In this document: piece after piece, positions 7,240-12,208 of the stretch | Layout: every line of letters begins with the position of its first letter | How positions within the stretch are numbered: position 1 is the stretch's first letter | Assembly: GCA_019247755.1 (NCBI GenBank) | Contig: JAFBAM010000288.1 | Coordinates: forward strand, 1-13,505 | From: Sphingomonas sp. | GTDB lineage: Bacteria; Pseudomonadota; Alphaproteobacteria; Sphingomonadales; Sphingomonadaceae | DNA: 13,505 nt | Direction of reading: 5' to 3' | The notes under the pieces: generated by a model | Databases searched by the model: none | The model's input: the letters and a program-made list of their open reading frames with translations, nothing else | Told to the model about the DNA's origin: nothing | Translations under genes and position numbers: made by a program

Positions 7240-7845
7240 CTATTTGCGCGGAATGTCGCGCGGATCGCGGATGACGCTCGCCACCATGCCGTAATCGATC
7301 GCCTCCTGGGCGGTCATCCAATGGTTGCGATTGATGTCCTTGTTGATCCGTTCGACTGGCTGGCCGGTCTCTTCGGAAATGATTTTGACGAGCCGCTCAC
7401 GCATGCGGAGGATCTCGCGCGCCTCGATCTCGATATCCGAAGCCATGCCGCGCGTTCCGCCGGCCGGTTGGTGGAGCAGGAACCGGGTGTTGGGCAGGCA
7501 GAAGCGCCGGTCTTTCGCGCCGGCCAGGAAGATGTGCGCGCCTGCGCTTGCGACCCAACCTGTGCCGATCATGTTGATCTGCACGTCGTTGCGGATGAAG
7601 CGCACCATGTCGTGGATCGTGTCGCCGGACTCGACGTGTCCTCCCGGCGAATTGATATAGATATCGATCGGGGCATCGGCGTCGCGATCCGCGAGGAGCA
7701 GCAGGCGAGAGCAGACATCGCGCGCTAGCCGGTCGTGAATGTCGCCGAAGATCAGCACCTTGCGGGTACGGAGCAGCTCCGTCTCGATGCGGCTGACGAA
7801 ATCGCCGGAAGCGCCGGATTGTTGTTCGGGTGCGTCGTTGGTCAT
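7240..7845 (-). CDS. Divergent ClpP-family serine protease paralogue
   Basis: Serine peptidase of the ClpP (S14) family, 201 residues. The fold markers are present: YINSPGG, the nucleophile Ser100 in VASAGA, His125 in LLHQPAGG, and the long helix ending DIEIEAREILRMRERL. The third triad position, aligned through DINRNHWM with the E. coli segment DTERDRF, is Asn174 rather than Asp; Listeria ClpP1 is a known ClpP with Asn there. The canonical N-terminal VPMV...GER segment that forms the axial loops is missing; the chain begins with a short acidic, polar stretch. ATG at 7845 is chosen because GAGGA lies 6 nt upstream; the longer open frame to 8382 covers hup in antisense and is rejected. It may pair with a canonical ClpP, serve ClpX, or act independently. 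It is unlikely to be the housekeeping ClpP. Confidence 0.9.
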   Translation of the reverse strand: MTNDAPEQQSGASGDFVSRIETELLRTRKVLIFGDIHDRLARDVCSRLLLLADRDADAPIDIYINSPGGHVESGDTIHDMVRFIRNDVQINMIGTGWVASAGAHIFLAGAKDRRFCLPNTRFLLHQPAGGTRGMASDIEIEAREILRMRERLVKIISEETGQPVERINKDINRNHWMTAQEAIDYGMVASVIRDPRDIPRK

Positions 7846-7949
7846 CGCGGATCCTCGCAGGAATAAGCCGAGTCCACCGACATATAGGCGCGGGATTCTG
7901 CCAGCCACAGTGTCTCGCGACGAAACGAAAAGATCATGGCTTGAAGCAC

Positions 7950-7978
7950 TGGACAGGGACGAGGAGTCTTGCCTTAAG
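7950..7978 (+). promoter_or_regulatory. Weak candidate promoter for the HU gene
   Basis: TGGACA (7950-7955, five of six matches to TTGACA) is followed after 17 bp by CTTAAG, a poor -10. Transcription would start near 7985, giving a leader of about 48 nt. The 187-bp gap between the two divergent genes must hold promoters for both, but I see no better match for either. Confidence 0.25.
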
Positions 7979-8032
7979 GGCTGCTGTTCCGGGCGTGCGA
8001 GTCTTGGCCGCCGGTGAGGGAGAGCTTGGGGA

Positions 8033-8305
8033 ATGAACAAGCAGGAACTGATCGGCCATGTCGCCGACCGCTCGGGGCTGAGTCGCAACGATGCAATGCG
8101 CGCCGTCGAGACCATGCTCGAAATCATCACATCGACTCTGAAGCGCGGGGACGAAGTGCGTCTCGTCGGGTTCGGCAATTTTTCCGTGACCCGGCGGAAG
8201 GCATCGACGGGGCGCAATCCGCGGACTGGCGAGCCGATGCAGATCAAGGCCAGCTCGCAGCCCAAGTTCCGGCCGGGCAAGGTCCTCAAGGACGCGGTCC
8301 AGTAA
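8033..8305 (+). CDS. hup: HU-family DNA-binding protein
   Basis: Histone-like nucleoid protein that binds and bends DNA as a dimer. The 90 residues match the usual HU length and start MNKQELI. The dimer-core segment RLVGFGNFSV is followed by the DNA-clasping arm with GRNPRTGEPM, and the protein ends with KFRPGKVLKDAV as HU does. Purine-rich GGGAGAG lies about 10 nt before the ATG, with GGGGA immediately before it. The HU gene follows lon at one gene's distance, as hupB follows lon directly in E. coli, so this is an ancestral neighbour. IHF is less likely, because the arm and C-terminus are HU-like. Confidence 0.96.
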   Translation: MNKQELIGHVADRSGLSRNDAMRAVETMLEIITSTLKRGDEVRLVGFGNFSVTRRKASTGRNPRTGEPMQIKASSQPKFRPGKVLKDAVQ

Positions 8306-8306
8306 C

Positions 8307-8334
8307 TAGACAGGTTTTGCCGGTGCACTATATG
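8307..8334 (+). promoter_or_regulatory. Candidate promoter for tRNA-Val
   Basis: TAGACA (8307-8312, five of six to TTGACA) and TATATG (8329-8334, four of six to TATAAT) are spaced by 16 bp and begin one base after the HU stop codon. Transcription would start near 8341, about 14 nt before the mature tRNA. The spacing and placement make this the best promoter match in the window. Confidence 0.5.
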
Positions 8335-8354
8335 CGCCGCTTTCCGCAATCGGC

Positions 8355-8429
8355 GGGCGCGTAGCTCAGCGGTAGAGCACACCCTTCACACGGGTGGGGT
8401 CACAGGTTCAATCCCTGTCGCGCCCACCA
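8355..8429 (+). tRNA. tRNA-Val (anticodon CAC), CCA encoded
   Basis: A full cloverleaf of 75 nt. The acceptor stem GGGCGCG pairs with CGCGCCC. A five-pair anticodon stem holds the loop TTCACAC with anticodon CAC at 8387-8389. The T arm is ACAGG-TTCAATC-CCTGT, and A73 is followed by an encoded CCA at 8427-8429. It reads GUG valine codons. Confidence 0.96.
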
Positions 8430-8445
8430 TCGCTTGCTAGCGATG
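8428..8445 (+). terminator. Possible terminator hairpin after tRNA-Val
   Basis: CATCGCT (8428-8434) and AGCGATG (8439-8445) form a perfect 7-bp stem with loop TGCT, starting within the tRNA CCA. The following TCGCTTGATT is only mildly T-rich. It lies between the tRNA and the convergent Crp/Fnr gene and could serve both directions. Confidence 0.4.
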
Positions 8446-8453
8446 TCGCTTGA

Positions 8454-9167
8454 TTAGATCGTCAAATAGGCGGGCTGGAAGCTGGCCACGCGGCGCATCT
8501 CGGGCCAGTCGGTAAACTCGATCTCACGACCCTTCCGCTTGATCAATCCCTGCCGTTCCATGTCGGCAAGCACTCGGTTGACGTTAACCGAGGTCTGACC
8601 CGTGATGTCGGCGATCTGCTGTTGCGTGAACGGGTTTTGCATCCGCTCGCCTTCGTCGACGCGCAGCCGGGCCGCGGTCTCGCACAACAAGTGCGCAACA
8701 CGGGCGGTGGAATCGCGCCGCCCGCAATTGACCAGCCATTCGTAGCCGATCGCTTCGTTGCGCTGGACGAGCCGCCAGAAGAAGCGCTGCATCGGCGGAT
8801 TGGCTTCGACGATCGGGTCGAAATCCTTGGCCTTGCCGACCATCACTTCGGAACGGACGATCGCCTGGATGCCATAATCCGCCGGGCCGTTGCGGGGCAG
8901 GATGCCTTCGCCAGGAAAGCGCAACGCAACGATTTGGCGCCGGCCGGAAGCGTCCGTCTTGAATTTGGAAAGGATGCCGGAGCGGACGAACATGACTTCA
9001 TCGCGCGGTGAGCCAGGCTCGCGGAACGGGCGCCGCGGCTCAACCTGGACGACACGATGCGGCATCTTGTCGAGCTGGTCGGCAAGATTTGGTTCGAGGC
9101 CCGCCGAGATCAATGTCTCTCGCAGAGACACACTTTCGGTGGGCGACTTGGTGCGCCGACTCGTCAT
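8454..9167 (-). CDS. Crp/Fnr-family transcriptional regulator
   Basis: Cytoplasmic DNA-binding regulator of 237 residues. The N-terminal cyclic-nucleotide-binding-like beta roll contains DEVMFVRSGILSKFK and GRRQIVALRFPGEG. A dimerisation helix follows, then a winged helix-turn-helix at about residues 180-218 (FTQQQIADITGQTSVNVNRVL). The Cys cluster of oxygen-sensing FNR proteins is absent, and the cAMP-contact pattern of CRP is not evident, so the signal is unknown. ATG at 9167 is chosen because GGGGGAG sits about 8 nt upstream; a TTG at 9215 is in frame but has no such site. The leader contains competing inverted repeats around the ribosome-binding site, listed separately. It lies 79 nt downstream of the HIT gene on the same strand. 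Confidence 0.93.
   Translation of the reverse strand: MTSRRTKSPTESVSLRETLISAGLEPNLADQLDKMPHRVVQVEPRRPFREPGSPRDEVMFVRSGILSKFKTDASGRRQIVALRFPGEGILPRNGPADYGIQAIVRSEVMVGKAKDFDPIVEANPPMQRFFWRLVQRNEAIGYEWLVNCGRRDSTARVAHLLCETAARLRVDEGERMQNPFTQQQIADITGQTSVNVNRVLADMERQGLIKRKGREIEFTDWPEMRRVASFQPAYLTI
9114..9130 (-). repeat. Short perfect hairpin within the 5' coding part of the Crp/Fnr gene
   Basis: TGTCTCT and AGAGACA are perfect 7-bp complements around CGC, falling about codons 13-18 of the Crp/Fnr gene. The arms share the GTCTC/GAGAC element with the leader of the same gene, so they could compete with or extend that structure. Confidence 0.5.
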
Positions 9168-9170
9168 GCG

Positions 9171-9210
9171 GTCTCTCCCCCTTGAGACGATGCGCTCGCG
9201 TAACGTCTCA
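9171..9210 (-). promoter_or_regulatory. Possible RNA switch in the Crp/Fnr leader, around the ribosome-binding site
   Basis: On the minus strand TGAGACG pairs perfectly with CGTCTCA across a 14-nt loop (9183-9210), just upstream of AGGGGGAG. Alternatively the same GTCTC pairs with the GAGAC at 9171-9175, holding AAGGGGGA, the Shine-Dalgarno, in an 8-nt loop. The two pairings are mutually exclusive, as in translational attenuators. Seen only as sequence complementarity; no known riboswitch class is recognised. Confidence 0.35.
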
Positions 9211-9246
9211 CGCAAGCATTACCGTATCGCTGTACAACACCGTCAG

Positions 9247-9675
9247 TTATCGAAAGTTCGATGCAATCTCTGCAGTCAATCGACGAAGCTGCTCTGGGTC
9301 GAGTTTGGCCGCCGCATCGAGGCGCGGCGGGCCCGGCCAACCGGCATCGGGGAACTGGACACCGCCCCAACTGCGCTCCTCGGAATAGCGCGGGATCACG
9401 TGAAAATGGACGTTGGGGTCGACCATCATCAGCATCAGATAATTGATGCGTTCGTAAGCGACGAAAGCAGCGAGCGCGGTCTCTATTGCAGCGACAGCGT
9501 CCGCCTGCTCGACAAACGCTTCGCGCGGCAGCGCCGAATAGGCCGTTACGCCGCTCTTCGCTGCGAGGACCAGGCTGCCTAGCGTCACCTGCGCCGGTCG
9601 AGCCAGCACCATCCAGTGCTCGAACTCACGAACCAGCGTCGCCGGATAGCCGAACTTTTCGATCGTCGGGTTCAT
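9247..9675 (-). CDS. HIT-domain protein (histidine-triad nucleotide hydrolase/transferase family)
   Basis: Small cytoplasmic protein of the histidine triad superfamily, which hydrolyses or transfers nucleotidyl groups, for example from dinucleoside polyphosphates. The 142 residues fit a single HIT domain. The diagnostic HxHxHxx motif appears as N88-V-H90-F-H92-V-I followed by PRY; His90 is the expected nucleophile, and the first His is Asn. The usual early segment with HWMVLARP (beta strands ahead of LGSLVL) is present. The start ATG at 9675 has AAGGA about 12 nt upstream. The Crp/Fnr gene follows on the same strand after 79 nt, so the two may share transcripts, though the leader structure there could allow separate control. 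Substrate not inferable. Confidence 0.9.
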   Translation of the reverse strand: MNPTIEKFGYPATLVREFEHWMVLARPAQVTLGSLVLAAKSGVTAYSALPREAFVEQADAVAAIETALAAFVAYERINYLMLMMVDPNVHFHVIPRYSEERSWGGVQFPDAGWPGPPRLDAAAKLDPEQLRRLTAEIASNFR

Positions 9676-9716
9676 GGCCCTGCCTGTCCTTGCGTTAGTC
9701 AGGTTCGCCCCTTAAG

Positions 9717-9748
9717 TGGCCCGCGCGGCCAAAGGAACCGCTCCTTTG
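9717..9748. repeat. Two tandem inverted repeats just upstream of tRNA-His
   Basis: TGGCC-CGCGC-GGCCA (9717-9731) runs into CAAAGGA-ACCGC-TCCTTTG (9730-9748), both with perfect arms and 5-nt loops, sharing the bases CA. They end about 10 nt before the tRNA and lie between divergent transcripts. There is no T-run on either side, so intrinsic termination is not supported. They could be part of the tRNA 5' leader or a binding site. Confidence 0.5.
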
Positions 9749-9757
9749 AAACACCGT

Positions 9758-9835
9758 GGCGATCGTAGCTCAGCTGGTTAGAGCACTGGTTTGTGGTACC
9801 AGGGGTCGGGGGTTCAAGTCCCCTCGATCGCCCCA
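9758..9835 (+). tRNA. tRNA-His (anticodon GTG), CCA encoded
   Basis: Acceptor stem GCGATCG (9759-9765) pairs with CGATCGC (9825-9831). The preceding G at 9758 can pair with the discriminator C at 9832, the G-1:C73 hallmark of tRNA-His. The anticodon stem CTGGT/ACCAG holds the loop TTGTGGT with anticodon GTG at 9793-9795, and the T arm is GGGGG-TTCAAGT-CCCCT. CCA is encoded at 9833-9835. Whether annotation includes G-1 shifts the start by one base. Confidence 0.96.
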
Positions 9836-9871
9836 TTTCTCAGTCACTTAGCACCGGACAGTTTGACGATC

Positions 9872-10921
9872 ATGACGACGCCCTGGGGCCTGCCCGATTT
9901 CGACGCACATGAGGAAGTGCATTTCGTCAGCGACGAAAAGACCGGCCTCAAAGCCATCATCGCACTCCATTCGACCCACCTCGGCCCGGCTGCCGGCGGG
10001 TGCCGGTTCTGGCATTACGCGGACGATACCGAAGCGCTGACCGACGCGCTCAGGCTGTCGCGCGGGATGAGCTACAAGAACGCGATGGCCGGCCTGCCTT
10101 TGGGCGGCGGCAAGTCCGTCATCCTCGCCGATGAAAGCCGCAACAAGTCGCCGGAAATGCTGCAGGCTTTCGGCAAGTTCGTTGACGGCATTTGTGGGCG
10201 TTACGTGACGGCCGAGGACGTCGGCATCAATGTCGCCGACATGATCGAAGTCGCGCGTTCGACGAAATATGTTGCCGGTCTGCCGAACAGCGCCGGTGAC
10301 GTCGGCGGCGATCCCGGCCCGCACACGTCGCTCGGCGTCTTCCTCGGCATCAAGGCTGCGGTGAAATGGGCGCTCGGCAAGGACAATCTTAGCGGCCTGC
10401 ACATCGCCATGCAGGGCGCCGGCAGCGTCGCGACGGGCGTCGCATTGCATGCCTGCGCGGAAGGCGCGAAGCTCAGCATCGCCGACGTCGACCAGGCGAA
10501 GGCGCAGAAACTCGCCGATGCAACCGGCGGAAAGGTCGTCTCGACCGACGAGATCCTCGGCCTTGAAGCCGACGTTGTTAGTCCAAACGCACTCGGCGCG
10601 ATCCTGACCGAGCAGTCGATTGCGGCGCTGAAGACTCCGATCGTCGCCGGCGGCGCGAACAACCAACTCGCGACGCCGGAGGACGGCGAGCGGCTGCATG
10701 CGCGCGGAATCCTTTACGCCCCCGATTACGTGATCAACGCCGGCGGTATCATCAACGTCTGCACCGAATATCTCGGCGACGGCGATGCGACCCTGGTCCG
10801 TCGCCGGATCGAGGGCATTCCGGTGCGCTTGGAGCAGATCTGGAAGGAAGGTTCGGAAACGGGCCACAATCCGGCTGCGGTCGCCGACGCTATGGCGCAA
10901 CGCCTCATCGGAAGGGCATAA
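9872..10921 (+). CDS. Glu/Leu/Phe/Val dehydrogenase family protein (leucine/valine dehydrogenase-like)
   Basis: Cytoplasmic NAD(P)-dependent oxidative deaminase converting a branched-chain or aromatic amino acid to its 2-oxo acid and ammonia. From ATG at 9872 it has 349 residues, typical for leucine/phenylalanine dehydrogenases and shorter than glutamate dehydrogenases. Catalytic-domain signatures are Lys69 in SYKNAMAGL and Lys81 in LGGGKSV, matching the two lysines of leucine dehydrogenase, with YVTAEDVG further on. The Rossmann loop is GAGSVATG at 182-189, with Ala in place of the usual third Gly. The IADVD acidic end of the second strand favours NAD+. The frame is open back to 9791, but that part overlaps tRNA-His and is excluded. 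No clear ribosome-binding site. It ends 11 bp before ccmC, suggesting co-transcription. Exact substrate unresolved. Confidence 0.93.
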   Translation: MTTPWGLPDFDAHEEVHFVSDEKTGLKAIIALHSTHLGPAAGGCRFWHYADDTEALTDALRLSRGMSYKNAMAGLPLGGGKSVILADESRNKSPEMLQAFGKFVDGICGRYVTAEDVGINVADMIEVARSTKYVAGLPNSAGDVGGDPGPHTSLGVFLGIKAAVKWALGKDNLSGLHIAMQGAGSVATGVALHACAEGAKLSIADVDQAKAQKLADATGGKVVSTDEILGLEADVVSPNALGAILTEQSIAALKTPIVAGGANNQLATPEDGERLHARGILYAPDYVINAGGIINVCTEYLGDGDATLVRRRIEGIPVRLEQIWKEGSETGHNPAAVADAMAQRLIGRA

Positions 10922-10932
10922 GCCCAGGCGCA

Positions 10933-11646
10933 ATGCACGCGCTCGCCAATCCTGCACGTTTCCTGCGCATCGCCAGGCCGGCGACAAGCTGGCTGCTGCT
11001 CGTCGGGCTTGCGCTGGCCATCGTGGGAATCATTGCTGGGCTCACGCTTACGCCGCCTGACTACCTTCAGGGTGAGACGGTCCGCATCCTCTATATTCAC
11101 GTGCCGTCGGCGTGGCTCGGCATGGCCGGATGGATCGGTATCGCTGGCGCATCGATCAGCCAACTCGTCTGGCGGCACCCACTCGCGGCTATTGCCGGGC
11201 GAGCATTCGCTCCTGCCGGCGCAACCTTTGCCGCAATCTGCCTCATCACCGGATCGATTTGGGGCCGCCCGACGTGGGGAACCTGGTGGGAATGGGACGG
11301 ACGCCTGACGTCGATGCTTGTCCTATTCTTCTTATACCTAGGATACATCGCGCTGGCGTCCGCAGAGCGCGAGCGGGGCGGGGAAGGACGGATCGCCGCA
11401 ATCTACGGACTGGTCGGTGCCATCAACCTGCCCATCATCCATTATTCGGTCCTGTGGTGGCGGACTCTGCATCAGGGCGAGAGCATCGGCCTCACTGGCT
11501 CGACTATCGACAATAGGATCCTGTGGCCGCTGCCGCTGACGATGATCGGCTTCACCTGCCTGTTCGGTGCGGCAACGCTAATGCGGATGCGCGCCGAACT
11601 TGCCGAAGCCAAAGTTGAGGCACGGATGCGCAGGATGGCCAAGTGA
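10933..11646 (+). CDS. ccmC: Haem export protein CcmC
   Basis: Inner-membrane haem-handling protein of the System I cytochrome c maturation pathway; it presents haem at the periplasmic face for covalent attachment to CcmE. The 237 residues fit the family, with six predicted hydrophobic segments. The tryptophan-rich haem motif occupies residues 115-122 with WGTWWEWD followed by GRLTS. The two likely axial haem histidines are His56 in YIHVPSAW and His170 in IIHYSVLWW. It starts 11 bp after the dehydrogenase with only a weak purine stretch upstream. The stop TGA overlaps the GTG start of ccmD. The ABC partners CcmA and CcmB are not upstream in this window. Confidence 0.97.
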   Translation: MHALANPARFLRIARPATSWLLLVGLALAIVGIIAGLTLTPPDYLQGETVRILYIHVPSAWLGMAGWIGIAGASISQLVWRHPLAAIAGRAFAPAGATFAAICLITGSIWGRPTWGTWWEWDGRLTSMLVLFFLYLGYIALASAERERGGEGRIAAIYGLVGAINLPIIHYSVLWWRTLHQGESIGLTGSTIDNRILWPLPLTMIGFTCLFGAATLMRMRAELAEAKVEARMRRMAK

Positions 11647-11771
11647 ATCCCTGGCCATTCGTGATTGGCGCCTATTCGGTGGCGATCGTTCTGACCGCGG
11701 CCCTGTTGTGCCGGTCGTTTGCGTCGATGCGCCGCGCCGAGGCGGCCGCCGACGCTCTCAAATCAAAATGA
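11643..11771 (+). CDS. ccmD: Haem exporter protein CcmD (short)
   Basis: A 42-residue gene easily missed by length filters. It begins with GTG overlapping the ccmC stop (GTGA) and ends in a TGA overlapping the ccmE start (ATGA), so it is translationally coupled at both ends. The protein is one membrane helix (PFVIGAYSVAIVLTAALL) followed by a short basic and Ala-rich tail, as in CcmD, which stabilises the CcmC-CcmE complex and helps release holo-CcmE. Assignment rests on size, topology, the WPFVIGAY start and position between ccmC and ccmE. Confidence 0.93.
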   Translation: MNPWPFVIGAYSVAIVLTAALLCRSFASMRRAEAAADALKSK

Positions 11772-12208
11772 AACCGAAGAACCAGCGGTTGGTGCTGGTG
11801 AGCGCCGCGCTCGTGGCCGTGCTCGTCGCCGTCCTTCTGGCGATGTGGGGACTGCGGAACCAGGCGTCTTTCTTTTTCACCCCTGCGGACATCGTCGCCG
11901 GCAAGGCAACCGACGGCCAGGCCGCGCGTCTCGGCGGCATGGTGGAGAAAGGCTCCGTCCGCCACGATCCGGACGGCGTCACGATCCGCTTTGTCGTCAC
12001 CGATGGAAAGGCGCAGACTCCCGTCGTCTATCGGGGCATCGTGCCCGACCTGTTCCGCGAGGGAAGCGGTGCGGTGGCCGAAGGACGAATGCAGCGCGGC
12101 ACCTTCGTCGCCGACACGATCCTCGCCAAGCATGACGAGCGCTATATGCCGCCCCAGCTCGGTAACCTTGCCGCGGAGCACAAGGCAGGGAAGACGCTCG
12201 AAAAATGA
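11768..12208 (+). CDS. ccmE: Haem chaperone CcmE
   Basis: Membrane-anchored periplasmic chaperone that binds haem covalently and passes it to CcmF. The 146 residues include an N-terminal signal anchor (LVLVSAALVAVLVAVLLA) and an OB-fold domain containing RLGGMVEKGS and GIVPDLFREG. The covalent haem-binding motif is His122 with Tyr126 in AKHDERYMPP, matching the HxxxY CcmE type rather than the Cys variant. The frame is open upstream to 11600, but that overlaps ccmC and ccmD; the ATG at 11768 begins the signal anchor and overlaps the ccmD stop. It overlaps the ccmF start by 4 nt (ATGA). Confidence 0.97.
   Translation: MKPKNQRLVLVSAALVAVLVAVLLAMWGLRNQASFFFTPADIVAGKATDGQAARLGGMVEKGSVRHDPDGVTIRFVVTDGKAQTPVVYRGIVPDLFREGSGAVAEGRMQRGTFVADTILAKHDERYMPPQLGNLAAEHKAGKTLEK

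Noticed and set aside
7910..8017. Possible 35-codon peptide ahead of hup
   Set aside because: GTG start without a ribosome-binding site, no recognisable features, and it covers the expected promoter region.
7846..8382. N-terminal extension of the ClpP-like frame to 8382
   Set aside because: It runs antisense through hup, and the ClpP homology begins after the ATG at 7845, which has its own ribosome-binding site.
9734..9758. GGAAC with a CGT element 16 nt downstream, resembling an alphaproteobacterial general-stress (EcfG-type) promoter
   Set aside because: Transcription would start inside tRNA-His, and GGAAC is part of the inverted repeat; probably coincidence.
9848..10987. 379-codon minus-strand frame across the dehydrogenase
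   Set aside because: Antisense shadow of a well-conserved dehydrogenase with no domain of its own.
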